A stretch of 64,000 nucleotides of DNA from Ruegeria aquimaris (GTDB lineage: Bacteria; Pseudomonadota; Alphaproteobacteria; Rhodobacterales; Rhodobacteraceae). Positions 1 to 8,673 of this stretch are shown here, piece by piece. The notes beneath the pieces were generated by a model. That model ran no database searches and was not told where the DNA came from. It was given only the letters and a program-made list of their open reading frames with translations. The stretch spans positions 248,001-312,000 of the forward strand of contig NZ_JAOWLB010000001.1 in assembly GCF_025751555.1 (NCBI RefSeq), read 5' to 3'. The position numbers were made by a program, and so were the translations under genes. The stretch's first letter is position 1. Each line of letters opens with the position of its first letter.

Positions 1-125
1 GAGCGGGTCGCGCCAACATGATGCGACCCCAGCAGGATCGAAACCTGGTCAGGACCGGCAACCGCAAAGTTGGATGAAACTGCGAAAGCCATTGAAAGCA
101 TGGCTGTTTTGGCACTCTTTTGCAT
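1..125 (-). CDS. Secreted or outer-membrane protein, N-terminal fragment (runs off left edge)
   Basis: An open frame starts at the ATG at 125 and leaves the window after 41 residues. It begins with a signal peptide: a short basic start (MQKSAK), a hydrophobic stretch, then an AVAG cleavage region around residue 24. The mature start reads DQVSILLGSHHVGATR. That beta-strand-like, glycine-rich pattern suggests an outer-membrane beta-barrel, possibly a PagL-like or acyloxyacyl hydrolase-like protein, but too little is visible to be sure. A weak AAAGGA lies about 14 nt upstream of the ATG. It has the same orientation as the next secreted protein (181-624). Confidence 0.6.
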   Translation of the reverse strand, partial: MQKSAKTAMLSMAFAVSSNFAVAGPDQVSILLGSHHVGATR

Positions 126-180
126 AGATTTGAATTCTGTCCTTTTGCGGAAATGTGTCAGGCGCGATGCGCCGAAGCGG

Positions 181-624
181 TTATTTGAGCGGTATGGTCA
201 GACCAAAGTTCAACCTGGTCTCGGCATCCAGCGCCTCACTTGGCACGGCCCGCAGATAGGCGTTGCGATAGCGCGCCTCCAGCGCCGCCACCGGGGCCAC
301 GGCGCCAAGGGAATACCGCGATTTCTGCGCCAGATCGGCATCCCAGGCCAGCGCGCCGACGAAGGAAAACCGTATGCCTCGGGTGTCGACAAATGGAACC
401 GCGGCGCTCAGGGCAAAGGGTCCTGCTTTGCTGCCGTTCGGCAAGGCGCCCGCGCTCAGATCGACACGGTTGCCCAAGGCCGTTTCCGCCCAGATCAGGG
501 GATCGAACCGCTTTGTGGTGGAGGTTTGGCCGGATTTGACAGGCTGGGTTTCGTCCGCCAATGCGGCGCCGGAAAGCCCCAACCCGGCAGAAAGCGCAAA
601 GATCAGAACCGTCACACGCATCAT
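181..624 (-). CDS. Small secreted protein of unknown function
   Basis: The product is about 147 residues. It starts with a clear signal peptide (MMRVTVLIFALSAGLGLSG, cleavage near ALA-DE). The mature part has alternating polar and hydrophobic segments, as in a small beta-rich periplasmic or outer-membrane protein, and no enzyme motif. The longest frame opens at a TTG (639). I prefer the ATG at 624 because GGAGAGGGA sits just upstream and the signal peptide then starts at residue 1. I do not recognise the family. Confidence 0.6.
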   Translation of the reverse strand: MMRVTVLIFALSAGLGLSGAALADETQPVKSGQTSTTKRFDPLIWAETALGNRVDLSAGALPNGSKAGPFALSAAVPFVDTRGIRFSFVGALAWDADLAQKSRYSLGAVAPVAALEARYRNAYLRAVPSEALDAETRLNFGLTIPLK

Positions 625-755
625 GCCGTCCCTCTCCAATCTTGTTGGATTGTACCCGAAATTGACCGTTTTGCTCAGGGCCTCAGCCCCGTTTGTTCCG
701 TTTTGTACAGGGTCGCACCGAAATTGGACAAGATTGTGGCAAGCCCGGAAACAGT

Positions 756-1673
756 TCAGATCTTGCGGATCCAGAAGGATTGCGCCCGCCCCTGCCCCAG
801 GAACGGCAGCGCCGCCACAGCATCAGGTCGCGCGCGTTGCAGGTAGTAACCGGGCCAGAGGATGTCATACCCGCCCGATTGGATCAGCGCATGCAGGACA
901 TACTGTTCCGCCCAGGAGGGGCAGTCATAAAAGAACCGCTTGGGGTATTCATAGGGCAGGAACACGTCATGCACATGGATCACCACGCCCGGTGCCAGCG
1001 CCGGGATGATCCGGCAGAAGAGATGCGCGACATCGTTGCTCATCCGCACCTGGTGGCTTGAATCGATGAACAGGATGTCGCCTGCACCCAGTGCGGCGAA
1101 CAGGGCCGGATCGACCTCTTCCAGACGTTTCTGCTCGAACTGGTCGACCACATGCGCGATGTCGGCGCGCGGCCAGGGGTCTATGGCGGTAATCGTGGTG
1201 GCCAGCCCGCCGTCCAGAATGGCCTGACGGGTGATCCGGGTCGAGTTGCCGCAGCCAACCTCGATCACCTGGCGCGGCTGATAGCGGCGGACCATCAGAT
1301 AGAGCGCCTCGGCATCCGGCGTGTCATAATAGCCGTTATTGTTGCGATAGCCGGTCTGGTTCCGCTCTGGGTCGTGCAGCGCGGCAAGGGCATCGGCATG
1401 GGTCTGGTATTCTCCGGCCAGTTGGCCGATATCGAACCCGTCCATCCCCGGGCTGAGCGCATAGGCGATATCGTCAAGGCCGCCGCACGCTTCGAAGTCG
1501 CGCAGCCGCTGTTGCTCGGCAAGCCCTTCGCGGGCATCGACAAGCGCCATCCCCCACCGGGACAGCAACGCGTTGGCCTTTGGAAACTTCCGCTTTTTCA
1601 CCGCTTTCACCTGTTGTCCGTCCTCTGGTTCAGCCCGTTGCATAACCGGCCCGCGCCCGCGATCCAATGGCAT
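756..1673 (-). CDS. Class I SAM-dependent methyltransferase
   Basis: Up to 305 residues. The S-adenosylmethionine-binding motif I ([11 protein letters not shown], about residues 140-150) is followed by an acidic strand end ([11 protein letters not shown]). The later motif [11 protein letters not shown] and [13 protein letters not shown] are typical of Methyltransf_24-like enzymes that act on small or sugar-linked substrates. No partner gene fixes the substrate. The start is uncertain: the ATG at 1673 has no well-spaced ribosome site, and another in-frame ATG lies at 1643. The N-terminal 40 residues are basic and may be partly untranslated. Confidence 0.75.
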   Translation of the reverse strand: MPLDRGRGPVMQRAEPEDGQQVKAVKKRKFPKANALLSRWGMALVDAREGLAEQQRLRDFEACGGLDDIAYALSPGMDGFDIGQLAGEYQTHADALAALHDPERNQTGYRNNNGYYDTPDAEALYLMVRRYQPRQVIEVGCGNSTRITRQAILDGGLATTITAIDPWPRADIAHVVDQFEQKRLEEVDPALFAALGAGDILFIDSSHQVRMSNDVAHLFCRIIPALAPGVVIHVHDVFLPYEYPKRFFYDCPSWAEQYVLHALIQSGGYDILWPGYYLQRARPDAVAALPFLGQGRAQSFWIRKI

Positions 1674-1736
1674 TCCTGCTTGAGAAACGGGTCCGATGCC
1701 TGTTCACTGGTCCAACACGGCCAAACGGGAGGCACC

Positions 1737-2852
1737 ATGCAGACGGAATACACGCTTGGGATCGAAGAGGAATACCTGCTGGTTGACCGCGACAGCCTGC
1801 AACTGGCCGAGGCGCCCGCCGCTTTGATGGAGGCTTGTCAGGCCGATTTCGAAGGCCAGGTCAGCCCCGAGTTCCTGCAATGCCAGATCGAGGTGGGCAC
1901 CCGCCCGCATACCACCATCGCCGCCGCCCGCGAGGATCTGAAACGTCTGCGCGCCTGTGTGTCGAAACGGGCGGGAGAGCATAATCTGGCGCCGATTGCT
2001 GTCTCGTGCCACCCATTCGCCAACTGGAAGGACCAGCACCACACCCGCAAGGAGCGTTACGACGCGCTGCAACATGCGCTGGGTGGGGTGGCGCGGCGGA
2101 TGCTGATCTGTGGCATGCATGTGCATATCGGGGTCGAAGACAAGGCGCTGCGCGCCGATCTGATGCCACAGCTGAGTTACTTCCTGCCGCATCTTCTGGC
2201 GCTGTCGGCCTCCTCGCCCTTCTGGAATGGCGAGGATACCGGCCTGTCGTCCTATCGGCTGACCATCTTCGACAACCTGCCGCGCACCGGCCTGCCGCCC
2301 ACATTTGCGAGCTGGGCAGAGTATGAGCGCACCACCGGCATTCTGGTGGAACTGGGCGTGATCGAGGACACCACCAAGATCTGGTGGGATCTGCGCCCCT
2401 CGCACCGCTTCCCGACGCTGGAAACCCGGATCATGGATGTGCAGCCGCGGCTGGAACATGCGCTGTCGCTGGCCGCGATGAACCAGGCGCTGATGCGGAT
2501 GCTGTGCCGGTTGAAAGCGCGCAACCTGCGCTGGCGCCATTATGACCGGTTCCTGATCGGCGAGAACCGCTGGCGCGCGCAGCGCTATGGCGTGGGCGAA
2601 GGGCTGATCGATTTTGGCGATCGCTCGGTCAAGCCGATGACGGTGCTGATGGACGAGCTGATGGGGATGCTGTCCGAGGATGCCGAGGCGCTGGGTACCC
2701 TGCCCGAACTGGCGCGCCTGCGCCAGATCGCCGAACATGGCAACTCGGCCACCCGGCAGCGAAGGGTCCATGCCGAGGCACTGGCACGGGGCGAGGATGC
2801 GGGACAGGCCGTGGTGCGCCACCTGATCGAGGAGTTCCACGCCGATCTGTAG
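1737..2852 (+). CDS. ybdK: Carboxylate-amine ligase, YbdK / GCS2 family
   Basis: The 371-residue product matches the length of E. coli YbdK, a weak glutamate-cysteine ligase of unknown physiological substrate. Family features are [11 protein letters not shown] at residues 7-17, the EVGTRPH segment near 52-58, and [10 protein letters not shown] near 125, carrying the acidic and histidine residues of the GCS2 ATP/metal site. The open frame extends much further upstream, but GGGAGG sits directly before the ATG at 1737 and homology starts there. It stands alone, divergent from the methyltransferase gene, and is followed by a hairpin repeat. Confidence 0.9.
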   Translation: MQTEYTLGIEEEYLLVDRDSLQLAEAPAALMEACQADFEGQVSPEFLQCQIEVGTRPHTTIAAAREDLKRLRACVSKRAGEHNLAPIAVSCHPFANWKDQHHTRKERYDALQHALGGVARRMLICGMHVHIGVEDKALRADLMPQLSYFLPHLLALSASSPFWNGEDTGLSSYRLTIFDNLPRTGLPPTFASWAEYERTTGILVELGVIEDTTKIWWDLRPSHRFPTLETRIMDVQPRLEHALSLAAMNQALMRMLCRLKARNLRWRHYDRFLIGENRWRAQRYGVGEGLIDFGDRSVKPMTVLMDELMGMLSEDAEALGTLPELARLRQIAEHGNSATRQRRVHAEALARGEDAGQAVVRHLIEEFHADL

Positions 2853-2902
2853 CCGGGGGCGCTGCCCCTCTTGGCCTGCGGCCAATTCACCCCGGAGTAT
2901 TT
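2853..2902. repeat. Intergenic double-hairpin repeat, copy 1
   Basis: A 38-bp block (2865-2902) recurs exactly at 6122-6159. It contains a perfect hairpin, TTGGCC-TGC-GGCCAA, preceded by a GC-rich imperfect hairpin (GGGGGCGCTGCCCCT) and followed by CACCCCGGAGTATTT. Both copies directly follow a stop codon, here that of ybdK. It looks like a dispersed 3'-end element, either terminator-like or a REP-type repeat. Confidence 0.85.
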
Positions 2903-3046
2903 AGGGCAAAGTGAAAGGGCTTGGGGCGGTGCGCTTTGCATTTCTGCATGGGGTATTTGCGGCATTGGTGCTTGATCGGATACCGGCGCGGCGGTAAGAA
3001 ATAAACAACTGTTCAATTCTGCTGTCCTGCCGATGGAGGAAACGTC

Positions 3047-4189
3047 ATGGATTTTGCACTGACCGAGGAACAGACCGCGATCTTCGACATGGCCCATGCA
3101 TTCGGCCAGGACAATATCGCGCCTTTTGCCCGGCAATGGGAGGCCGAGGGCACCATTCCCAAGGACCTGTGGCCGCAGGTGGGCGAACTGGGTTTTGGCG
3201 GGCTTTACGTGTCCGAGGAGGCCGGCGGCGCGGGCCTCACCCGGCTGGATGCGACACTGGTGTTCGAGGCGCTGAGCATGGCCTGCCCTTCGGTCGCGGC
3301 CTTCCTGTCGATCCACAACATGTGCGCCAAGATGCTGGACAATTTCGCCAGTGACGAGTTGAAGGCGCGGGTGATGCCGGATGTGCTGTCGCTCAACACC
3401 GTGCTGAGCTATTGCCTGACCGAACCGGGATCGGGCTCGGACGCGGCGGCGCTGAAGACGCGGGCGGAGAAGACCAACGAGGGCTATACGCTCAACGGCA
3501 CCAAGGCGTTCATCTCGGGCGGCGGCTATTCCGATGCCTATGTCTGCATGGTGCGTACCGGCGAGGACGGGCCCAAGGGCATTTCGACCGTCTATGTCGA
3601 GGATGGCACGCCCGGCCTGAGCTTTGGCGCGCTGGAGCAGAAGATGGGCTGGAAGAGCCAGCCCACGGCCCAGGTGCAGTTCGACGATTGCAAGGTGCCC
3701 GCGGGCAACCTGGTCGGCGTCGAGGGCGACGGGTTCAAATACGCGATGATGGGGCTGGATGGCGGTCGGCTGAATATCGCCTCGTGCAGCCTGGGCGCGG
3801 CACAGACGGCGTTGAACATGACCCTGCAATACATGGGCGAGCGCAAGGCGTTCGGCAAATCCATCGACCAGTTCCAGGCGCTGCAATTCCGGCTGGCGGA
3901 TATGGAGATCGAGTTGCAGGCGGCGCGCACCTTCCTGCGGCAGGCGGCGTGGAAGCTGGACAACAAGACACCCGATGCCACCAAGTTCTGCGCCATGGCC
4001 AAGAAATTCGTCACCGAGACCGGCTCGAAAGTGGTGGATCAGTGCCTGCAACTGCATGGCGGATACGGCTATCTTGCCGATTACGGGATAGAGAAGCTGG
4101 TGCGTGACCTGCGGGTGCACCAGATCCTGGAAGGCACCAACGAGATCATGCGGGTGATCGTTGCCCGCCACATGCTGGCCAACCGCTGA
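3047..4189 (+). CDS. Acyl-CoA dehydrogenase, probably isobutyryl-CoA dehydrogenase
   Basis: This is a 380-residue FAD enzyme that oxidises a short branched acyl-CoA to the 2-enoyl-CoA. Seen: the FAD/substrate signature YCLTEPGSGSDAAALKT (about 122-138), the second family signature around QCLQLHGGYGYLADY, and the catalytic-base context LEGTNEIM with Glu362, the position used by short-chain and isobutyryl-CoA enzymes. It is followed by 3-hydroxyisobutyryl-CoA hydrolase (7 bp gap) and mmsB, so the substrate is inferred to be isobutyryl-CoA in valine breakdown. GATGGAGGAAAC gives a strong ribosome site before the ATG. Confidence 0.93.
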   Translation: MDFALTEEQTAIFDMAHAFGQDNIAPFARQWEAEGTIPKDLWPQVGELGFGGLYVSEEAGGAGLTRLDATLVFEALSMACPSVAAFLSIHNMCAKMLDNFASDELKARVMPDVLSLNTVLSYCLTEPGSGSDAAALKTRAEKTNEGYTLNGTKAFISGGGYSDAYVCMVRTGEDGPKGISTVYVEDGTPGLSFGALEQKMGWKSQPTAQVQFDDCKVPAGNLVGVEGDGFKYAMMGLDGGRLNIASCSLGAAQTALNMTLQYMGERKAFGKSIDQFQALQFRLADMEIELQAARTFLRQAAWKLDNKTPDATKFCAMAKKFVTETGSKVVDQCLQLHGGYGYLADYGIEKLVRDLRVHQILEGTNEIMRVIVARHMLANR

Positions 4190-4196
4190 GGATCAG

Positions 4197-5237
4197 ATGG
4201 CAGATATCGACATTCGGGTCACGGGACGCGCCGGGCGGATCACGCTGACCCGCCCGCAGGCGCTGAACGCGATGAGCTATGACATGTGCATGGCGATCGA
4301 CGCAGCGCTCAGGAACTGGCGCGAGGATGACGAGGTCGCGCTGGTGATCCTTGATGCCGAGGGCGACAAGGCGTTTTGCGCCGGGGGCGATATTGCCGAG
4401 CTCTATGATACCGGCACCCGAGGTGACTATGGGTACGGGCGCACCTTCTGGCGCGACGAATATCGCATGAATGCGATGATCTTCGAGTATCCCAAGCCGG
4501 TGGTCAGCTTCATGCAGGGCTTCACCATGGGCGGCGGTGTCGGCATCGGCTGTCACGGCTCGCACCGGGTGGTGGGCGAAAGCAGCAAGATCGCCATGCC
4601 GGAATGCGGTATCGGGCTGGTTCCGGACGTGGGCGGCACGCTGATGCTGGCGCTGGCGCCGGGGCGGCTGGGCGAATACCTGGGCACCACCGCCGGGCGG
4701 ATGGGGCCGGATGACGCGATTTTTGCGGGCTTTGCCGATCTCTACATTCCGCAAGGTGACTGGGAGGGGCTGATCGAGATGCTCGAGGCCTCGGGCGATC
4801 CGGCGGCTCTCGCCACTCATGCGCAGACCCCGCCCCCGGGCGAGTTGCGCGCCATGCAGGGTGAGATCGATCGGCATTTCGGCGGCGAAACGCTGGGGGA
4901 TATCCTGACGTCATTGCGGGCCGATGCCGGAGAGTTTTCGGAGAAAACGCGCGCCAGCCTGGGACGGAACTCACCGCTGTCGATGGCCTGCACGGTTGAG
5001 ATGCTGCACCGGCTGCGCGGTGCGACATTGACAATCCGCAAGGCGCTGGAGCTGGAATACCGCTTCACCTATCGTGCGATGGAAAAGGGCGATTTCCTGG
5101 AGGGGATCCGCGCCCAGATCATCGACAAGGATCGCAATCCGCGCTGGCAATATGCCGATCTGACGGTGCCTGCGGTGGCGGTATCGGCCATGTTGCAGCC
5201 TTTGGGCGCCGAGGCGCTGACATTCGAGGAGGAATAG
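4197..5237 (+). CDS. 3-hydroxyisobutyryl-CoA hydrolase (enoyl-CoA hydratase superfamily)
   Basis: 346 residues of the ECH_2 type. The oxyanion-hole segments FCAGGDIAELYD (60-71) and MGGGVGIGCHGSHR (111-124) are present. PECGIGLVPDVGG carries Glu136 and Asp144, the acidic pair expected in 3-hydroxyisobutyryl-CoA hydrolases. It hydrolyses the CoA thioester of the valine intermediate so that MmsB can oxidise the free acid. TGAGGATCAG precedes the ATG at 4197; a longer reading frame from 4161 overlaps the upstream gene and is not needed. It lies between the acyl-CoA dehydrogenase and mmsB in one operon. Confidence 0.9.
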   Translation: MADIDIRVTGRAGRITLTRPQALNAMSYDMCMAIDAALRNWREDDEVALVILDAEGDKAFCAGGDIAELYDTGTRGDYGYGRTFWRDEYRMNAMIFEYPKPVVSFMQGFTMGGGVGIGCHGSHRVVGESSKIAMPECGIGLVPDVGGTLMLALAPGRLGEYLGTTAGRMGPDDAIFAGFADLYIPQGDWEGLIEMLEASGDPAALATHAQTPPPGELRAMQGEIDRHFGGETLGDILTSLRADAGEFSEKTRASLGRNSPLSMACTVEMLHRLRGATLTIRKALELEYRFTYRAMEKGDFLEGIRAQIIDKDRNPRWQYADLTVPAVAVSAMLQPLGAEALTFEEE

Positions 5238-5239
5238 GC

Positions 5240-6112
5240 ATGAAAATCGGGTTCATCGGTCTGGGCAATATGGGGGCGCCGATGGCGGCCAACCTGGCCA
5301 AGGCCGGTCACGAGGTGACCGGCTTCGACATGGCGCCGGTCGAGGTGGCGGGTGTGACCCGCGCGGCCAGCGCGGCCGAGGCCGCGCGGGGCGCCGATGT
5401 GGTGGTGACCATGTTGCCCAACGGCCAGATCCTGCGCGCCGTTGCCGCCGAGGTGATCCCGGCGATGACGGCGGGCGCTGCGCTGGTCGATTGCTCGACC
5501 GTCGACGTGGACAGCGCCCGCGCGGTGGCGGCAGATGCCGAGGCGGCCGGGCTGCTGGCCGTCGACGCGCCGGTCTCGGGCGGCATCGGGGGCGCGGCGG
5601 CGGGCACGCTGACCTTCATGGCCGGTGGTTCGGAAGCGGCGTTCGACAAGGCCAAGCCTCTGTTCGACATCATGGGACAGAAGGCCGTGCATTGCGGTGA
5701 TGCAGGCGCCGGACAGGCCGCCAAGATCTGCAACAACATGATCCTGGGCGTCACCATGATCGCCACTTGCGAAGCCTTTGCGCTGGCCGACAAGCTGGGA
5801 CTGGACCGGCAGAAGATGTTCGACGTGGTCTCGACCTCGTCGGGCTATAGCTGGACGATGAACGCCTATTGCCCGGCGCCCGGGGTGGGGCCGCAATCGC
5901 CCGCCGACAACGGCTACAAACCTGGGTTCGCGGCCGAGCTTATGCTGAAGGATCTGCGGCTGAGCCAGCAGGCCGCTGGCAGCGCCGATGCCGATACGCC
6001 GATGGGCCAGTTGGCCGAAGCGCTTTATGCCCAATTCGTCGAGAACGAGGACGGAAAGGGCATGGATTTCAGCGCCATGCTGCCCCGGTTCGAAAAACGC
6101 GGACGCAGCTGA
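5240..6112 (+). CDS. mmsB: 3-hydroxyisobutyrate dehydrogenase
   Basis: 290 residues. The dinucleotide-binding motif GFIGLGNMGAPMA lies at residues 4-16 and Asp30 ends the second strand, suggesting NAD use. The substrate-binding signature PVSGGIGGA (111-119) and the catalytic Lys162 in GQAAKICNN are intact. It oxidises 3-hydroxyisobutyrate to methylmalonate semialdehyde. It starts two bases after the preceding stop codon and has GAGGAGGAA just upstream, so it is the last gene of a three-gene valine operon. Methylmalonate-semialdehyde dehydrogenase (mmsA) is not in the window. Confidence 0.95.
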   Translation: MKIGFIGLGNMGAPMAANLAKAGHEVTGFDMAPVEVAGVTRAASAAEAARGADVVVTMLPNGQILRAVAAEVIPAMTAGAALVDCSTVDVDSARAVAADAEAAGLLAVDAPVSGGIGGAAAGTLTFMAGGSEAAFDKAKPLFDIMGQKAVHCGDAGAGQAAKICNNMILGVTMIATCEAFALADKLGLDRQKMFDVVSTSSGYSWTMNAYCPAPGVGPQSPADNGYKPGFAAELMLKDLRLSQQAAGSADADTPMGQLAEALYAQFVENEDGKGMDFSAMLPRFEKRGRS

Positions 6113-6159
6113 GGGGCGCCACCCCTCTTGGCCTGCGGCCAATTCACCCCGGAGTATTT
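6113..6159. repeat. Intergenic double-hairpin repeat, copy 2
   Basis: This is an exact 38-bp copy (6122-6159) of the block at 2865-2902, again directly after a stop codon (mmsB). The leading hairpin differs in sequence but keeps the fold (GAGGGGCGCCACCCCTC). The two copies bracket the valine operon: one lies before it, the other after it. Confidence 0.85.
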
Positions 6160-6178
6160 CCAACCAGAAAGAAGCCAG

Positions 6179-6206
6179 CCGCCGGTGTGTTCGCCGGCGG
6201 TTTCTT
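6179..6206 (+). terminator. Intrinsic terminator after mmsB
   Basis: The stem CCGCCGG / CCGGCGG (7 bp) encloses an 8-nt loop and is followed by TTTCTT. It lies 67 bp after the mmsB stop, just beyond repeat copy 2. Confidence 0.6.
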
Positions 6207-6290
6207 GCGCAGAGGTTTGCAGTTGCGCCGCGCATGCCCCATCTGATGAGAGAGAGCCCGGAGTCCCGGTCGCAAGATGGAGTTGATGAC

Positions 6291-6671
6291 ATGAAACGGA
6301 TGATCTCTGCTTCGCTGGTGCTGAGCCTGGCCCTTGCTGCTGCCCCTGCCCTGGCGGGAAATGGCAAGGCCCCCCATAAGGTTGAAAAAACGGTCAAGGT
6401 CACCCGCCCGGCCAATACGACCGTCTCGGTGCATTGCCCGCCGGGACTGGCCAAGAAGGCCGTTCCCTGCGTGCCGCCCGGACAGGTAAAGGCGCGCTAT
6501 GGCATCGGCGACTATATCCCGCGTGACTATTTCCGCATCGACGACCCTTATCGCTATGGCCTGAAGCGGGACGGCTATTACGTGCGGGCGGGCGACTATG
6601 TCTACCAGATTGACCGCGACACCCATAAGGTGCTGAACCTGATCGGCGCGGTGGCCGACATCCTGAACTGA
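6291..6671 (+). CDS. Small secreted protein with RcnB-like C-terminus
   Basis: 126 residues. A signal peptide (MKRMISASLVLSLALAAAP, cleavage near ALA-GN) leads into a basic linker and a short region with CPPG and PCVPPG. The C-terminal half, with repeated Tyr/Asp (IPRDYFRIDD, DYVYQIDRDTHKVLNLI), resembles the RcnB family of periplasmic proteins. RcnB itself modulates nickel/cobalt efflux in E. coli, but no metal transporter is adjacent, so the role is open. GGAG lies 8 nt before the ATG at 6291; the longer upstream frame reads through mmsB and is not used. Confidence 0.75.
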   Translation: MKRMISASLVLSLALAAAPALAGNGKAPHKVEKTVKVTRPANTTVSVHCPPGLAKKAVPCVPPGQVKARYGIGDYIPRDYFRIDDPYRYGLKRDGYYVRAGDYVYQIDRDTHKVLNLIGAVADILN

Positions 6672-6674
6672 GAC

Positions 6675-7259
6675 TCAGCGCCAGGGGTTCCTGGGCGCGC
6701 GATCCTCGGACAGGCTGTCTTGCCGGGCGGTGACAAGCTCTTCGATCGCATCCGCCAGGTGGATGCGGTCGATATTGTAGTCACCGCGCGCCACCCGAAT
6801 GCGATGGGCGCGCAGCAGCACATCGGCATGGGTGCAGCCCACCGGCGGCTCGAACCGGTAGCTGGCCAGTTCGATCAACAGGCCCAGCGGATCCTTGAAA
6901 TAGATCGAATCCATGAAACCCCGGTCGCGCGGACCGGAATGGTCGATGCCGCGTTCGTCCAGCCGCTCGACCGCCTGCCAGAATGTGGCCTGTGACACGT
7001 TGAAGGCGATGTGATGCACGCAGCCCGGATCGGTCGGCGTGCGGTCGGGCGTGCCCTTGCGCGCCTCGTTGGTGAACACGGTGATCAAGCGCCCGTCGCC
7101 CGGGTCGAAATAGACATGGCCTTCGTCCGGGTTGTCGAGATTGGGCTGATCGAACACGAAGGGCATGCCCAGCACCCCCTCCCAGAAGTCGATGGTGCTC
7201 TGCCGGTCGGCACCGGTCAGGGTGATGTGATGCACGCCCTGGGTCTGTAGCTTGCGCAT
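6675..7259 (-). CDS. VOC family (glyoxalase/dioxygenase-like) enzyme
   Basis: 194 residues. Two vicinal-oxygen-chelate beta-alpha modules are visible: GVHHITLTGADRQSTIDFWE near the start and GCVHHIAFNVSQATFWQAVE in the middle. The metal-ligand histidines fall in the two HHI motifs and the Glu in GLLIELASY. Such proteins include ring-cleaving dioxygenases and glyoxalases; the substrate cannot be read from the sequence. A strong AGGAGGACG precedes the ATG at 7259, so the 16 residues upstream in the longest frame are rejected. It lies convergent to the RcnB-like gene, 3 bp apart. Confidence 0.85.
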   Translation of the reverse strand: MRKLQTQGVHHITLTGADRQSTIDFWEGVLGMPFVFDQPNLDNPDEGHVYFDPGDGRLITVFTNEARKGTPDRTPTDPGCVHHIAFNVSQATFWQAVERLDERGIDHSGPRDRGFMDSIYFKDPLGLLIELASYRFEPPVGCTHADVLLRAHRIRVARGDYNIDRIHLADAIEELVTARQDSLSEDRAPRNPWR

Positions 7260-7310
7260 GGTCGTCCTCCTCTGGTCCCCGCTCAGAGCATAGCGCAATG
7301 GCGCCATGTC

Positions 7311-8093
7311 TCAATCTCCGGGAGTCGCATTCCCCCAGAGCACCTGTACCGTCTGCCGGGTGGTGTCATCGGCGGGAAAGAACATCTCGATCCTGAGTTC
7401 GGACATGGCGATGTCGCCGCTGGCGCCGAACTGGGTGATGGTGGTGAAGAAGGAAAGCACCGCCTCGCCCAGCCGGTAGCGGGCGGGGATCACGGCGGGC
7501 ATCGGAGCATCGACGGTGCCTGGCTGTTGCGCGACACGTTCCGCCAGCCTGGCCACCGCCGGTTCCAGCACCGGGTCATGGCCAAAATGCGCAAGCTCGG
7601 TGCGCAGGCGCGTCAGGCTCAGCCGCTCGACCTCGGCCCGGTTTTCCAGCGCCGCCGCAAGGGCGGGATTGTCCAGCAACGCGTCGATCAGGCTGTCACC
7701 CGCCCCGAGCCCGGTTGCGGCAAACATCGCCTGGGCGGGGCGGTTCATCGCCTTGAGGCACCAGTGCCGGTCTACCGCCATCGCCGGATAGGGCGCATGA
7801 CGGCTGAGCATCCAGTCGACTGCCTGTGTCAGTGGCGCCATTTCGGGCGCGTCGCCTGCCCGGCTGTGATAGGTGGGCGCCAGCCCCGCCGAGGTGAGCC
7901 AGCGGTTGCGGGCGCTGCCCGGCACCTCCAACTCGTCACAGAGCCGCAGCACCATGCCCCGGCTGGGCCGGGCACGTCCGCTTTCCAGAAACGAGATATG
8001 GCGCGGTGAAACCCCGGCAGAGAGGCCAAGTGTCATCTGGCTCATCCGGCGCAGCTGGCGCCATTCCCGCAGCACATCTCCGAACCTGTCCAT
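7311..8093 (-). CDS. XRE-family regulator with MmyB-like ligand domain
   Basis: 260 residues. A helix-turn-helix covers about residues 5-60 (LREWRQLRRMSQMTLGLSAG, then SPRHISFLESGRARPS). A C-terminal MmyB-like PAS-type domain follows (residues about 95-250, including LRIEMFFPADDTTRQTVQVLWG). Regulators of this type often control the adjacent divergent gene; here that is the small membrane protein at 8219. GGAGGGCAGCGACG before the ATG at 8093 fixes the start. It is 51 bp upstream of the VOC gene, so the two may be co-transcribed. Confidence 0.88.
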   Translation of the reverse strand: MDRFGDVLREWRQLRRMSQMTLGLSAGVSPRHISFLESGRARPSRGMVLRLCDELEVPGSARNRWLTSAGLAPTYHSRAGDAPEMAPLTQAVDWMLSRHAPYPAMAVDRHWCLKAMNRPAQAMFAATGLGAGDSLIDALLDNPALAAALENRAEVERLSLTRLRTELAHFGHDPVLEPAVARLAERVAQQPGTVDAPMPAVIPARYRLGEAVLSFFTTITQFGASGDIAMSELRIEMFFPADDTTRQTVQVLWGNATPGD

Positions 8094-8218
8094 CGTCGCT
8101 GCCCTCCGCTTATTCCAGTATAGGGCATCAGGCGCGGGTTTCACTTACCCCAGAGGTAATTGTTTTGCCGCGCTTTGCGGTGGCAGGCTGGCCCCAGCAT
8201 CAGAAATGGAGAGTTGAG

Positions 8219-8653
8219 ATGACCCAAGACCGCGCCACCCGCCTGCTGTCGTTTGCCGCTGTTGTCAGCTCGCTGTTCGGGCTGGCCATGTTCGCCACTA
8301 TCGCGCTGGACCGCCACGCGCCCTTGGAGTTCTTTCTGGACCTTGCGATCCTGCCGCTGGACGCGGCGGACCGGTTGGACAGCGCCGCCGTGCAGCTGAT
8401 GACCGCGATCAGCGGCGGCTTGCTGGTCGGACTGGGGGTGATGATCTGGCAGGTGGTGCGCGACGTCTATGCCCGCGACGCCGAGACGGGCGGGCGCATC
8501 ATCCTGCGCGGGGTGCTCGCCTGGTTCGTGATCGACAGCGCCGGATCGGTGCTGGCCGGGGCCGCGTTCAACGTGGTGATGAACAGCGGGTTTCTGGCGC
8601 TGTTTCTGATGCCGCTGCTGCTGGCGCGGCAGGCGCGGGCGCATCCTGCCTGA
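8219..8653 (+). CDS. Small integral membrane protein of unknown function
   Basis: 144 residues with about four hydrophobic spans: residues 10-28, 58-78, 93-112 and 116-135. No catalytic motif is present. GGAGAGTTGAG precedes the ATG at 8219. It is divergent from the XRE/MmyB regulator with a 125-bp shared promoter region, so regulation by that protein is plausible. Its end lies 20 bp from the convergent uvrA stop. Confidence 0.7.
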   Translation: MTQDRATRLLSFAAVVSSLFGLAMFATIALDRHAPLEFFLDLAILPLDAADRLDSAAVQLMTAISGGLLVGLGVMIWQVVRDVYARDAETGGRIILRGVLAWFVIDSAGSVLAGAAFNVVMNSGFLALFLMPLLLARQARAHPA

Positions 8654-8673
8654 GTGCACCCGGGGTAGCGGCG

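Noticed and set aside
1152-1736. N-terminal extension of the YbdK frame by about 195 codons
   Set aside because: It overlaps the divergent methyltransferase, and a good ribosome site and homology begin at 1737.
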